A stretch of DNA of 64,000 nt from Nocardia vermiculata NBRC 100427 (GCF_001613265.1 NZ_BDCA01000007.1:124001-188000); one strand, 5' to 3'; counted from the stretch's first letter, positions 9,397 to 18,851 are shown. Notes: generated by a model from the letters alone, not told the origin. Program-made: numbers and translations.

Positions 9397-9729
9397 GTGA
9401 GCGCCGAAATGGATGCCCTCGTCGCCGCCGCGACGAACAAGCTCGAAGCTCTGGAGGCTGCGCTCTACGAGCTGAAGAATGTGCGTGGCCGGTTCACCGC
9501 CGAGGACGGCTCGGTCGGCGTCGAGGTCGACAGCGACGGTGCGCTGGTGGGGCTGACACTGTCGGAGAACGTCACCTCACATCCACCGTCCGAGGTGAGC
9601 CAGCTGATCATCTGGGCCTGCCAGCAGGCGGCGCAGAACGCGGGAGAACAGCGGTCCGAAGTTGTCGGGACGCTGAATTCCGCCTTCACCGCGCCCGATG
9701 CGGGAAACGTTGCGGGGCGGGCCGAATAG
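9397..9729 (+). CDS. YbaB/EbfC-like protein of an ESX cassette
   Basis: 110 residues with a long N-terminal helix (EMDALVAAATNKLEALEAAL) and a central strand pair ending in VGVEVDSDGALVGLTLSEN, followed by helices. This is the layout of the YbaB/EbfC nucleoid-associated fold. The start is GTG (9397) behind GGAAAGG; an ATG at 9409 is an alternative. It closes the four-gene ESX cassette. Similar YbaB-fold genes stand beside WXG100 genes at two other places in this window, suggesting a secretion-linked role rather than chromosome binding. Confidence 0.72.
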   Translation: MSAEMDALVAAATNKLEALEAALYELKNVRGRFTAEDGSVGVEVDSDGALVGLTLSENVTSHPPSEVSQLIIWACQQAAQNAGEQRSEVVGTLNSAFTAPDAGNVAGRAE

Positions 9730-9762
9730 TGCCGGACGCTTCGGCTCGATAGGCTTTCGGTC

Positions 9763-11028
9763 ATGGCTTCTGGAGACATCGTCCCGATCGAGCTCGGCCT
9801 CACCGACGGCGATCTGGTCACCCTGTGGGCACCGCGCTGGCGAGACGGTGACGACGAGTGGGAGGCATTCCTCGGACACGAGGACCAGCTCTACGGCTTC
9901 GATTCGCCCGCCGAGCTGGCTGCCTTCATCCGGACCAACGACGACAACGATCTGGTGGACCATCCGTCCTGGAAGATCGTCGCCGGTTTATCGGCTGCCG
10001 AGCTGGAGCCGCAGGAGGAGCATGTCTTCGACCTGATCGGTGTGCCCGAGCTCGCGGCGGGCGATCCCGAGCCGGAGATCATCGCCGAACTCGAGGAGAC
10101 CCTCGACATGGTTCGCACCATCGGCGAGGTGTGCGAGCTCGAGGTGGTGATCAAATTCTTCGGTAACCACCCGGTGCTCGGCGCTCTGCCCGCTGGGGTG
10201 ACGGCATTCGTCGGCCGCGAGGGCGAACAGCTCTGGGACCAGGTCGGCAGTGCCATCGCCAAGGATTGGGATCAGGTCATCGACGCCATCGACTCGGTGG
10301 TGACGAGCCCCGATGTCGATGCCGAGGCGCTGGCTGTGGCGGAGGCGGAGGTGCTGGCCGCCGAGCAGAACGTGGTGGACGCCGAGGACGCGGTCGATTC
10401 CGACGAGGATGACGACATCGAGCCGGTCGATCTCGACGACGATTCCGACGAAACCGACGCCGAAGACGACGACGAGGACGAGACCTTCTGGCACGAGGTC
10501 GGCATCGACCCGGTCAAGGTCGTCACGTCCGAGGGCGAGTTCTTCACGTTGCGCTGCTACCTGGACGACGAACCGGTGTTCCTCGGCAAGGGCGGCAGCA
10601 TCACCGTCTTCACCTCCGAACGTGCCCTTGCCCGCTATCTGGCCGATGATCACGAACACGATCTGGCCCAGGTCAGCACCTACGCCGAGGTGCAGACCGC
10701 CGCGGTGGACGGCTCCCTCGAGGTGGAGGTCACCGAGGAGAACATCTACGTGCTGCCGGGCCTGGCCGACGACCTGGCCCAGGGCCCACGCGCCGTCGAT
10801 GTCGACCAGCTCGACCTGGCCGTCGAACTGTTCACCGATGCCGCCGACTACCTCGGTGACGATTCGGTCGAGCGGGCGCTGGCGAAATCGACGCCGCTGG
10901 GGTGGTACGTCTCCTATCTGCTCGAACCCGATCCGGCCCGGATGGCCCCGAGCCCGCCGTTCGCCGCGGAGGGTGAGGGCTGGCGAGCGCTGGAACAGGC
11001 TTTCGAGAACCGGCTGCAGAAGGAGTGA
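9763..11028 (+). CDS. Conserved acidic protein (Rv3311-type)
   Basis: 421 residues, strongly acidic, with a run of Asp/Glu residues around positions 200-235 (for example DSDEDDDIEPVDLDDDSDE) separating two globular halves. Each half begins with a similar strand-rich segment (FLGHEDQLYGFDSPAELAAFI and FLGKGGSITVFTSERALARYL), which suggests an internal duplication. There is no signal peptide or catalytic motif. Position before add and length agree with M. tuberculosis Rv3311 (about 420 residues, unknown function). I cannot assign a biochemical role. Confidence 0.82.
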   Translation: MASGDIVPIELGLTDGDLVTLWAPRWRDGDDEWEAFLGHEDQLYGFDSPAELAAFIRTNDDNDLVDHPSWKIVAGLSAAELEPQEEHVFDLIGVPELAAGDPEPEIIAELEETLDMVRTIGEVCELEVVIKFFGNHPVLGALPAGVTAFVGREGEQLWDQVGSAIAKDWDQVIDAIDSVVTSPDVDAEALAVAEAEVLAAEQNVVDAEDAVDSDEDDDIEPVDLDDDSDETDAEDDDEDETFWHEVGIDPVKVVTSEGEFFTLRCYLDDEPVFLGKGGSITVFTSERALARYLADDHEHDLAQVSTYAEVQTAAVDGSLEVEVTEENIYVLPGLADDLAQGPRAVDVDQLDLAVELFTDAADYLGDDSVERALAKSTPLGWYVSYLLEPDPARMAPSPPFAAEGEGWRALEQAFENRLQKE

Positions 11029-11043
11029 TCCCGGTCGGCGCGC

Positions 11044-12138
11044 TCAGCCGATCAACACCGCGTACCCGGGTTTGATCACCTCGTCGATGATGCGCAGCCG
11101 CTCCGGAAACGGGATGAACGCCGACTTCATGGCATTGATGGTGAACCGTTCCAGATCACTCCAGCCGTAGCCGAAGGTGTCGACCAGTTTGAGCATTTCG
11201 CGGCTCATATCGGTATCGCTCATCAGCCGGTTGTCGGTATTGACCGTGACCCGGAACCGCAGCCGGGCCAGCACATCGAACGGATGCTTCTCCAGCGAGG
11301 GCACCGCGCCGGTCTGCACATTCGACGACGGGCACAGCTCGAGCGGAATCCGTTTGTCGCGAACGTAATTCGCAACCAGACCGAGGACCGGCCCGGTGCC
11401 GGCGGCGTCGGTGATGTCGTCGGTGATGCGCACGCCGTGCCCGAGCCGGTCACAGCCGCAGAAGGCCACGGCCTCGTGGATCGACGGCAGGCCGAACGCC
11501 TCCCCGGCGTGAATGGTGAACTGCGCGCAGTTGGAGCGCATGTATTCGAAGGCATCCAGATGCCGCGACGGCGGATATCCGGCCTCGGCGCCGGCGATGT
11601 CGAACCCACCCACACCCCGATCCCGGAATCGGACGGTCAGCTCCGCGATCTCACGCGAACGGGCGGCATGACGCATGGCGGTGAGCAGGCAGACCACGCG
11701 GATGGGAGTGCCCTCCTCGGCGGCGAGCTGCTCGCCCTCCCGGAAACCTGCCAGGGTGTGCTCGACGACCTCGTCGAGGGTCAGGTCGCGTTCGAGATGC
11801 TGTTCGGGCGCGAAACGGACCTCGGCGTACACCACGCCGTCCGCGGCCAGATCCTGGGCGCATTCCCGGGCGACGCGGCGTAAGCCCTCCGGCGTCTGCA
11901 TCACGGCGACGGTATGGGTGAAGGTCTCCAGGTAGCGTTCCAGCGATCCGCTGTCGGCGGCCTCCCGGAACCACTGTGCCAGCGAGGTGGCATCGGTGGC
12001 CGGTAGCTGGTCGTATCCGCAGTCCTCCGCCAGTGCGAGCACGGTCGCAGGACGCAGCCCACCATCGAGGTGGTCGTGCAGCACGGCCTTGGGGGCCTGG
12101 CGGATCGAGGCGAGTGTCAAAGGCGTCGGTCCAGTCAT
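11044..12138 (-). CDS. add: Adenosine deaminase
   Basis: Zinc-dependent adenosine/deoxyadenosine deaminase of 364 residues. Metal and catalytic motifs are in place: HDHLDGG near residue 21, TIHAGEAFG (His and catalytic Glu), RLGHGVRI and [11 protein letters not shown]. In the last, the usual second Asp of NTDDP is Asn, as in mycobacterial Add. The start ATG gives [18 protein letters not shown]. It is codirectional with deoA and cdd, a nucleoside-salvage cluster as in M. tuberculosis Rv3313c-Rv3315c. Confidence 0.94.
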   Translation of the reverse strand: MTGPTPLTLASIRQAPKAVLHDHLDGGLRPATVLALAEDCGYDQLPATDATSLAQWFREAADSGSLERYLETFTHTVAVMQTPEGLRRVARECAQDLAADGVVYAEVRFAPEQHLERDLTLDEVVEHTLAGFREGEQLAAEEGTPIRVVCLLTAMRHAARSREIAELTVRFRDRGVGGFDIAGAEAGYPPSRHLDAFEYMRSNCAQFTIHAGEAFGLPSIHEAVAFCGCDRLGHGVRITDDITDAAGTGPVLGLVANYVRDKRIPLELCPSSNVQTGAVPSLEKHPFDVLARLRFRVTVNTDNRLMSDTDMSREMLKLVDTFGYGWSDLERFTINAMKSAFIPFPERLRIIDEVIKPGYAVLIG

Positions 12139-12255
12139 ATATCGACGCTATCCGCATTCTCGGCGCCGCGCAGGGAAGTTGCGCGGGTGTGCATCCCCCG
12201 GCCGATGTTTGGTTGCCGCAGGGTCGCTCACATGTTGCCGACGGCTCGCGGCCCG

Positions 12256-13542
12256 TCAGCCGGAGATGCGGTCGATGATAAGCGGCACCGATTCCGGTGG
12301 CTGCGCACCGATCTCGTATCCGTCGCGCAGGGCCGCGACCGCTGCCGGTACGGCGGCTTCGGTATCGGTGTGCACGGTGAACAGCGGCTGCCCGGAAGCG
12401 ACAGGGTCTCCCGGCTTGCAATGCATTTCCACTCCGGCTGCGAATTGCACGGATTCACCCTGCCGGGTGCGGCCGGCGCCCAGTAGCCAGGCCGCGCGAC
12501 CGACGGCAAGCGCGTCCAACCGGGTGAGGACGCCCCCCTCGTGCGCCACAACGGTTTCGGTGTGCCGCGCGACCGGCAGCGGTGCGGCGGGGTCTCCCCC
12601 TTGCGCCGCGATCATCGCGCGCCAGTGGTCCATGGCGCGACCGCCGGCCAGCACATCCGCCGGGTCGGTATCGCGAATTCCCGCTTGTTCCACCATTTCT
12701 CGCGCCAATGCCACGGTGAGCTCGACAACGTCCGGCGGGCCGCCACCGGCCAGCACCTGCACCGCTTCCGCCACTTCGAGCGCATTGCCGGCCGTCCGCC
12801 CCAGTGGTGTATCCATCCCGGTGAGCAAGGCGACCGTACGTACCCCGGCGTCGACGCCCAGTTCGACCATCGCCGTGGCCAGGTCGGTGGCGTCGGCCCG
12901 GTTCTTCATGAATGCGCCGCTGCCGACCTTCACATCCAGCACCAGCGCTCCGGTCCCCTCCGCGATCTTCTTGCTCATGATCGAACTCGCGATCAACGGC
13001 ACCGATTCGACGGTCCCGGTGACATCACGCAAGGCGTACAGGCGGCGGTCCGCCGGAACGAGGTCGGCGCCGGCCGCGCACACCACGGCGCCGATCCCCG
13101 GATCGGTGAGAATCTCGCGCATGCGGGCCGCGGTGAGATCGGCCTGCCAGCCGGGGATGGATTCCAGTTTGTCCAGCGTGCCGCCGGTATGGCCGAGCCC
13201 GCGGCCCGACAACTGCGGCACCGCCGCCCCGCAGGCGGCCACCAGCGGCGCCAGCGGCAGTGTGATTTTGTCTCCTACACCGCCGGTGGAGTGTTTGTCG
13301 ACGGTGGGGCGGGGCAGGTCGGTGAAGTCCATCCGCTGCCCGGAGGCGATCATGGCCGCGGTCCAGCGCGCCAGCTCGCGCCGGTTCATCCCGCGCAGCA
13401 CGATCGCCATCGCGAGCGCCGACATCTGCTCGTCGGCGACCGCGCCGCGAGTGAAGGCGTCCACCACCCAGCCGATCTGGTCGTCGGACAGCGCGCCACC
13501 GTCGCGCTTGGCTGCGATCACCGATACCGCCGAATGCGTCAC
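12256..13542 (-). CDS. deoA: Thymidine phosphorylase
   Basis: 428-residue pyrimidine nucleoside phosphorylase that converts thymidine or deoxyuridine to base plus deoxyribose 1-phosphate. Motifs are VDKHSTGGVGDKITL (phosphate and substrate loop), GRGLGHTGGTLDKLE (the thymidine phosphorylase signature) and VKVGSGAFMK. The start is GTG preceded by GGTGGGGG. A separate C-terminal beta-rich domain (about residues 340-428) is intact. It lies between add and cdd on the same strand. Confidence 0.94.
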   Translation of the reverse strand: MTHSAVSVIAAKRDGGALSDDQIGWVVDAFTRGAVADEQMSALAMAIVLRGMNRRELARWTAAMIASGQRMDFTDLPRPTVDKHSTGGVGDKITLPLAPLVAACGAAVPQLSGRGLGHTGGTLDKLESIPGWQADLTAARMREILTDPGIGAVVCAAGADLVPADRRLYALRDVTGTVESVPLIASSIMSKKIAEGTGALVLDVKVGSGAFMKNRADATDLATAMVELGVDAGVRTVALLTGMDTPLGRTAGNALEVAEAVQVLAGGGPPDVVELTVALAREMVEQAGIRDTDPADVLAGGRAMDHWRAMIAAQGGDPAAPLPVARHTETVVAHEGGVLTRLDALAVGRAAWLLGAGRTRQGESVQFAAGVEMHCKPGDPVASGQPLFTVHTDTEAAVPAAVAALRDGYEIGAQPPESVPLIIDRISG

Positions 13543-13634
13543 GCCCCCACCCTGCCAAACCCGCTCCGGTTTCGCCGCGCCGCAACCGCGGGCCGAGCAC
13601 CGCAGTCGATCCCGCAGTGCCCGGCGAGGTCGCC

Positions 13635-14036
13635 TCAGGAACGGACCGCGGACAGATCATCGGGACCGAAGGCATCGGGCAACAGTTGCGCGAGAGTGAC
13701 CGGACCGGTGCGGTGATCGACCTGCAATTGCGGACCGCCGTGTTCGTAGAGCACCTGCCGGCATCGCCCGCACGGCATCAGAATTTCGCCGCGCGCATCG
13801 CAGACCGTGATCGCCCGCAACCGGCCGCCACCCGAGGAAATCAAGTTACCGACCAGTACACATTCGGCGCAGAGACACAGACCGTATGAGACATTTTCCA
13901 CATTGCAGCCGCGCACAATTCGGTCGCCGACAGTGTGAGCGGCGGCGCCGACCGGGAACTCGGAGTATGGTGCGTAGGCATTTTCCAGAGTCTGGAATGC
14001 GCTGGTACGCAGTGCGTTCCAGTCGATTTCCGGCAT
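13635..14036 (-). CDS. cdd: Cytidine deaminase
   Basis: 133-residue homotetrameric-type cytidine deaminase producing uridine. The catalytic Glu and first zinc Cys are in LCLCAECVLV, the other two zinc Cys in MPCGRCRQVLYEHG, and the substrate loop is CNVENVSYG. The start ATG has a good Shine-Dalgarno, GGAGG. It is the promoter-proximal gene of the cdd-deoA-add salvage group and is divergent from sdhC. Confidence 0.95.
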   Translation of the reverse strand: MPEIDWNALRTSAFQTLENAYAPYSEFPVGAAAHTVGDRIVRGCNVENVSYGLCLCAECVLVGNLISSGGGRLRAITVCDARGEILMPCGRCRQVLYEHGGPQLQVDHRTGPVTLAQLLPDAFGPDDLSAVRS

Positions 14037-14101
14037 AACGGACCTCCACTCGCGGGGCTGTTGTGACAGTGTAGAAACAGCGTCGGATACCCGTCGAATA
14101 T

Positions 14102-14120
14102 TCAGGCAAGGCAAACCTAA
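14102..14120. promoter_or_regulatory. Candidate IdeR/DtxR-like iron box in the cdd-sdhC intergenic region
   Basis: Read on the minus strand, the site is TTAGGTTTGCCTTGCCTGA. By my alignment about 14 of 19 positions match the DtxR/IdeR consensus TTAGGTTAGGCTAACCTAA. It lies in the 331-base divergent region between cdd (start 14036) and sdhC (start 14368), which must hold both promoters. I saw no gene or RNA in the rest of that gap. Iron control of succinate dehydrogenase would be physiologically sensible because SdhB carries three Fe-S clusters. Confidence 0.45.
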
Positions 14121-14367
14121 CTCGCCTGTTGGAGACGCAACGCACGGTACGCCGAATTAGTTCCGCCATTCACCGGGGATTAGAGTTCACAGCAGATCGG
14201 TCCAGGTTCGGCAGCATGCCGCCGGCCACCGCCTCCGGATGACAGCTCCGGGCATGAGCTGGTGATTCTCCAGATTCAGCTGCTCGTCCCGTGCGCCGAA
14301 TCTGCGACCGGATCCGACTGCCGGCCCGCCGGCGTGTCCATCAACGACGTTGGAGGCACCGCACTCT

Positions 14368-14769
14368 ATGACGACCACACTGGAAGCTCCGGCTCAGCCG
14401 AAGCGGAAGACCTTGTACCGCGGCGACCCCGGTATGTGGTCCTGGGCCCTGCACCGGATCACCGGTGTCACGATCTTCTTCTTCCTGTTCGTCCACGTAC
14501 TCGACACCGCTCTGGTGCGAGTCAGCCCGGACACCTACGACCAGGCGATCGAGACCTACAAGAACCCGCTCGTGGCCCTCATGGAGATGGGCCTGGTCGT
14601 CTGCGTGCTGTTCCATGCCCTCAACGGCGTTCGCGTGATCCTGGTCGACTTCTGGTCCAAGGGTCCCAAGTACCAGCGCACGATGCTGTGGATCGTGCTC
14701 GCGGTCTGGATCCTGGTCTCCGCCGCCGGCGTCGGCCGCCAGTTCTTCTACCTGCTGACGGAGCACTGA
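14368..14769 (+). CDS. sdhC: Succinate dehydrogenase cytochrome b556 subunit
   Basis: 133-residue membrane anchor of complex II with three predicted transmembrane helices (about residues 30-52, 70-92 and 108-130). The family signature WSWALHRITGVTIFFFLFVH carries the Ser/Arg quinone-site residues and a heme-ligand His. The start ATG has GGAGG 11 bases upstream; an earlier in-frame TTG overlaps that Shine-Dalgarno and is unlikely. First gene of sdhCDAB. Confidence 0.94.
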   Translation: MTTTLEAPAQPKRKTLYRGDPGMWSWALHRITGVTIFFFLFVHVLDTALVRVSPDTYDQAIETYKNPLVALMEMGLVVCVLFHALNGVRVILVDFWSKGPKYQRTMLWIVLAVWILVSAAGVGRQFFYLLTEH

Positions 14770-14773
14770 ACCC

Positions 14774-15205
14774 ATGACTGCACCTGTTCTCGGTAAGTCC
14801 TACGACCGCCCGGCCAGCCTGGATGCGCCCCGATCCCCGCGCCGCGCCGCCGGTAACAACTTCGAGAAGTACGCGTGGCTGTTCATGCGCTTCTCCGGCC
14901 TGCTGCTGATCGTGCTGGTATTCGGCCACCTGACGATCATGCTGATGCTCGACGGCGGCGTGAAGCGGCTCAACTTCGGCTTCGTCGCCGGCCGCTGGGC
15001 GAGCCCGTTCTGGCAGCTCTGGGACCTGACCATGTTGTGGTTGGCCCAGCTGCACGGCGGCAACGGCCTGCGCACCGTCATCGACGACTACTCCCGCAAG
15101 GACTCCACCCGCTTCTGGCTGAAGACGCTGCTGGTCGTCTCCATGATCCTGATCATGGGTGTGGGCACCTACGTCATCTTCACCTTCGACCCCAACATCA
15201 GTTAG
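14774..15205 (+). CDS. sdhD: Succinate dehydrogenase hydrophobic membrane anchor subunit
   Basis: 143-residue anchor subunit with three predicted transmembrane helices after an N-terminal cytoplasmic tail of about 40 residues. The first helix contains a likely heme-ligand His (VFGHLTIMLMLDGG). It begins four bases after sdhC and is followed 13 bases later by sdhA, so one operon. With SdhC it binds the quinone and heme of complex II in the cytoplasmic membrane. Confidence 0.93.
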   Translation: MTAPVLGKSYDRPASLDAPRSPRRAAGNNFEKYAWLFMRFSGLLLIVLVFGHLTIMLMLDGGVKRLNFGFVAGRWASPFWQLWDLTMLWLAQLHGGNGLRTVIDDYSRKDSTRFWLKTLLVVSMILIMGVGTYVIFTFDPNIS

Positions 15206-15218
15206 GAACGCCACCGCG

Positions 15219-17003
15219 ATGAGCGAATCTCGACCGGTTCAGGAGCACCGCTACGACGTGGTCATCGTCGGTGCCGGTGGCGCGGGGATGCGTGCGGCGA
15301 TCGAGGCCGGCCCCCGGGCCCGCACCGCTGTGCTGACCAAGCTGTACCCGACCCGAAGCCACACCGGCGCGGCCCAGGGCGGTATGTGTGCCGCACTGGC
15401 CAACGTCGAAGAAGACAACTGGGAATGGCACACCTTCGACACCGTCAAGGGCGGCGACTACCTCGTCGACCAGGACGCCGCGGAGATCATGGCCAAGGAG
15501 GCCATCGACGCGGTGCTCGATCTGGAGAAGATGGGCCTGCCGTTCAACCGGACGCCCGAAGGCAAGATCGACCAGCGTCGTTTCGGTGGTCACACCCGTG
15601 ATCACGGCAAGGCCCCCGTGCGCCGTGCGTGCTACGCCGCGGACCGCACCGGCCACATGATCCTGCAGACGCTGTACCAGAACTGCGTCAAGCACGACGT
15701 GGAGTTCTACAACGAGTTCTACGTGCTCGACCTGGTGATGAGCGAGACCGATCGTGGTCCGGTCGCCACCGGCGTGGTCGCCTACGAGCTGGCCACCGGT
15801 GAGATCCACGTCTTCCACGCGAAGTCGATCATCTTCGCCACCGGCGGTTCCGGCCGCATGTACAAGACCACCTCCAACGCGCACACGCTGACCGGTGACG
15901 GTATGGCGATCGTGTTCCGCAAGGGCCTGCCCCTCGAGGACATGGAGTTCCACCAGTTCCATCCGACGGGTCTGGCAGGTCTGGGCATCCTGATCTCCGA
16001 GGCCGTCCGTGGTGAGGGTGGCATCCTGCGCAACTCCGACGGTGAGCGCTTCATGGAGCGCTACGCCCCCACCATCAAGGACCTCGCGCCCCGCGACATC
16101 GTGGCGCGGTCGATGGTGCTGGAGGTGGCCGAGGGCCGCGGTGGCGGCCCGAACAAGGACTACGTCTACATCGACGTGACCCACCTCGGCGAGGACGTGC
16201 TCGAGGAGAAGCTGCCCGACATCACCGAGTTCTCCCGCACCTACCTGGGCGTGGACCCGGTGAAGGAGCCGGTGCCGGTCATGCCGACCTGTCACTACGT
16301 GATGGGTGGCATCCCGACCCGGATCCGCGGTGAGGTCCTGCGCAACAACACCGATATCGTCCCCGGCCTCTACGCCGCCGGTGAGTGCGCATGCGTGTCG
16401 GTGCACGGCTCCAACCGCCTGGGCACCAACTCGCTGCTGGACATCAACGTGTTCGGCCGCCGCTCCGGTATCGCGGCCGCCGAGTACGCGCAGCGCACCG
16501 AGTTCACCGAGCTTCCGGAGAACCCGGCGGCCATGGTGCAGGACTGGCTGGCCCTGATCCTGTCCGACCACGGCAACGAGCGGGTCGCCGATATCCGCAC
16601 CGAGATGCAGGCGACCATGGATACCAATGCCGGCGTCTTCCGCACCGAGGAGACGCTCAAGCAGGCGCTGACCGATATCCACGCGCTCAAGGAGCGTTAC
16701 GAGCACATCACAGTGCAGGACAAGGGCAAGCGCTACAACAGCGACCTGCTCGAGGCCGTGGAGCTCGGCTTCCTGCTGGAGCTGGCCGAGGTCACCATCG
16801 TGGGTGCGCTCAACCGCAAGGAGTCGCGCGGCGGCCACGCTCGCGAGGACTACCCCGACCGCGACGATGTCAACTTCATGCGCCACACCATGGCGTACAA
16901 GCAGGTCGAGCCCGGTAAGCCGGCGGAGCTGATCGCCGATATCCAGCTCGACTTCAAGCCGGTCGTACAGACCCGTTACGAGCCGATGGAGCGTAAGTAC
17001 TGA
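15219..17003 (+). CDS. sdhA: Succinate dehydrogenase flavoprotein subunit
   Basis: 594-residue FAD subunit oxidising succinate to fumarate. It has the Rossmann dinucleotide site VVIVGAGGAGMRAA, the covalent FAD-His segment TRSHTGAAQGGMCAAL, the substrate segment FHQFHPTG and the capping/catalytic region with RGEGGILRN. The C-terminal GGHAREDYPDRDD is typical. I chose the ATG giving MSESRPVQEHRYD. Its stop overlaps the sdhB start (TGATG). Confidence 0.96.
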   Translation: MSESRPVQEHRYDVVIVGAGGAGMRAAIEAGPRARTAVLTKLYPTRSHTGAAQGGMCAALANVEEDNWEWHTFDTVKGGDYLVDQDAAEIMAKEAIDAVLDLEKMGLPFNRTPEGKIDQRRFGGHTRDHGKAPVRRACYAADRTGHMILQTLYQNCVKHDVEFYNEFYVLDLVMSETDRGPVATGVVAYELATGEIHVFHAKSIIFATGGSGRMYKTTSNAHTLTGDGMAIVFRKGLPLEDMEFHQFHPTGLAGLGILISEAVRGEGGILRNSDGERFMERYAPTIKDLAPRDIVARSMVLEVAEGRGGGPNKDYVYIDVTHLGEDVLEEKLPDITEFSRTYLGVDPVKEPVPVMPTCHYVMGGIPTRIRGEVLRNNTDIVPGLYAAGECACVSVHGSNRLGTNSLLDINVFGRRSGIAAAEYAQRTEFTELPENPAAMVQDWLALILSDHGNERVADIRTEMQATMDTNAGVFRTEETLKQALTDIHALKERYEHITVQDKGKRYNSDLLEAVELGFLLELAEVTIVGALNRKESRGGHAREDYPDRDDVNFMRHTMAYKQVEPGKPAELIADIQLDFKPVVQTRYEPMERKY

Positions 17004-17779
17004 TGACTGCTGTAGCAGAAGCCCCCGCCGGGCAGAAGCCGGCTCCGGTGCCGGCCGGGTCGACCATGGTGACCGTCAAGATCGCCCGGTTCAACCCCGA
17101 AGACGACAAGGGTGCGCACTGGGATTCGTTCCAGGTGCCGGTGCTGCCGACCGACCGCTTCCTGAACGTGCTCATCTACATCAAGTCCTACCTGGACGGC
17201 ACGCTCACGTTCCGCCGTTCGTGCGCACACGGTGTGTGTGGTTCCGACGCCATGCGCATCAACGGCGTCAACCGGCTGGCATGCAAGGTGCTGATGCGCG
17301 ACATGCTGCCGAAGAACGGCAAAGAGCTCACCATGACCGTCGAGCCCATCCGCGGCCTGCCCGTGGAGAAGGACCTGGTCGTGGACATGGAGCCGTTCTT
17401 CGACGCGTTCCGTGCGGTGAAGCCGTACCTGATCACGCACGGCAACGAGCCCACCCGCGAGCGCATCCAGTCCCAGCACGACCGTGCCCGCTTCGATGAC
17501 ACCACCAAGTGCATCCTGTGCGCCTGCTGCACCACCTCCTGCCCGGTGTACTGGAGCGACGGCAGCTACTTCGGCCCGGCCGCGATCGTGAACGCACACC
17601 GCTTCATCTTCGACAGCCGCGACGAGGGCGCCCGCGAGCGTCTGGACATCCTCAACGATGTCGAGGGTGTGTGGCGCTGCCGCACCACCTTCAACTGCAC
17701 CGACGCGTGCCCTCGCGGCATCGAGGTCACCAAGGCCATCCAGGAAGTCAAGCGAGCCCTGCTGTTCGCCCGCCCCTGA
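17003..17779 (+). CDS. sdhB: Succinate dehydrogenase iron-sulfur subunit
   Basis: 258-residue subunit relaying electrons from FAD to quinone. The [2Fe-2S] domain has RRSCAHGVCGSDAMRING followed by NRLACK. The C-terminal ferredoxin-like domain has CILCACCTTSCPVYW and CRTTFNCTDACPRGIEV for the [4Fe-4S] and [3Fe-4S] clusters. Last gene of sdhCDAB, followed 21 bases later by a strong terminator. Confidence 0.96.
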   Translation: MTAVAEAPAGQKPAPVPAGSTMVTVKIARFNPEDDKGAHWDSFQVPVLPTDRFLNVLIYIKSYLDGTLTFRRSCAHGVCGSDAMRINGVNRLACKVLMRDMLPKNGKELTMTVEPIRGLPVEKDLVVDMEPFFDAFRAVKPYLITHGNEPTRERIQSQHDRARFDDTTKCILCACCTTSCPVYWSDGSYFGPAAIVNAHRFIFDSRDEGARERLDILNDVEGVWRCRTTFNCTDACPRGIEVTKAIQEVKRALLFARP

Positions 17780-17800
17780 GGTAGCGCAGTTCGAACCGGA

Positions 17801-17834
17801 GCCGCCCGCATCATCGGATGCGGGCGGCTTCTTC
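17801..17834 (+). terminator. Rho-independent-type terminator after sdhB
   Basis: A perfect 12-bp stem (GCCGCCCGCATC / GATGCGGGCGGC) with a four-base loop spans 17801-17828. It is followed by TTCTTCG. It sits right after the sdhCDAB operon and should end it. Confidence 0.9.
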
Positions 17835-17966
17835 GTGTGCCGGTAGTTCGCGGCCGATGGTCCACATCCCTGCGATGTAGGCAGCATTTTCCCGCACAGC
17901 TAGGCAATTTGCTCAGTTTGCCGCAGGTTTGTTGTCAGGACAGGTCAGTAGTGCTTGCCTGGAGAT

Positions 17967-18851
17967 ATGTTCACCGAAGGGCGGTTGTACTCGCCGGTTA
18001 CCACGGGTAGCGACGGCGATGTGACCGTGCATTTGAGTGCCGAGCACCCGGGTGTACACGACCCCGAGTACCGGGCGCGACGCAATTCGATCGCGGCCCT
18101 GGCGCTGGCGTACCGACCGGGTGAACCGCTGCCGCGCATCGACTACTCCGAAGCCGAGCAGCAGGTGTGGCGGATCGTGTCGGCGGAGCTGACGCACAAG
18201 CACGCCGACTACGCATGCGCGGAGGTGCTCGCCGGTGAACAGCGACTGGCGTTGCCGGTCGACCATATCCCCCAACTGGCCGAGGTGACCGATAAACTAG
18301 TGCCGCTCAGCGGTTTTCGCTACGTCCCGGCAGCCGGTCTGGTTCCGCTGCGGGAATTCTTCGGCTCGTTCGCCGACCGAATCTTCCACTCCACCCAGTA
18401 CATTCGTCATCACTCGGCCCCGCTCTACACACCGGAGCCCGATGCCGTGCACGAGATCATCGGGCATGCGAACCAGCTCGCCGCCCCACGTTTCGCCGCG
18501 CTCTACGCCGCGGCCGGAACCGCGGTCGCGCGGCTGGAAACGGACGCGGCGCTGAAATTCCTCGCCGACGTATTCTGGTTCTCGATGGAATTCGGCGTTC
18601 TTCGTGAGCACGGCGAAATACGTTGCTACGGCGCGGGTCTACTCTCTTCCTACGGTGAGATCGAAGAGTTCCGGCAGGCCCGGCTGCGCCCGCTGGACAT
18701 CCACGAGATGGGCACCGCCGCCTACGACATCACCCACTATCAGCCGGTGCTGTACTGCGCGGAATCGGTGGCACAGATCGAGGACGTGATCGGTGGATTC
18801 TTCTCTACCGTGAGTGACGATACGGTCGCAGCTCACCTGGCGGCACAGTAA
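17967..18851 (+). CDS. phhA: Phenylalanine 4-monooxygenase (aromatic amino acid hydroxylase family)
   Basis: Monomeric tetrahydropterin-dependent, non-heme iron hydroxylase of 294 residues that would convert phenylalanine to tyrosine. Iron ligands are visible in DAVHEIIGHANQLA (two His) and FSMEFGVLRE (Glu). The conserved YTPEPDAVHE and GLLSSYGEIEEF segments are also present. The ATG at 17967 is close to a GGAGA. A TTG at 17955 with AGGACAGG upstream is an alternative adding four residues. It is followed tail-to-tail by a TetR gene, with no sign of cotranscribed pterin genes. Confidence 0.9.
   Translation: MFTEGRLYSPVTTGSDGDVTVHLSAEHPGVHDPEYRARRNSIAALALAYRPGEPLPRIDYSEAEQQVWRIVSAELTHKHADYACAEVLAGEQRLALPVDHIPQLAEVTDKLVPLSGFRYVPAAGLVPLREFFGSFADRIFHSTQYIRHHSAPLYTPEPDAVHEIIGHANQLAAPRFAALYAAAGTAVARLETDAALKFLADVFWFSMEFGVLREHGEIRCYGAGLLSSYGEIEEFRQARLRPLDIHEMGTAAYDITHYQPVLYCAESVAQIEDVIGGFFSTVSDDTVAAHLAAQ

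Noticed and set aside
7432..9762. Expectation of a sapM phosphatase gene between upp and the Rv3311-type gene
   Set aside because: No SapM-like protein is encoded here; the interval holds the NlpC/P60 cassette instead.
15198..16886. Minus-strand open frame of 562 codons opposite sdhA
   Set aside because: The His/Val/Leu/Asp/Gly-rich shadow frame of a highly expressed GC-rich gene, without a ribosome site.
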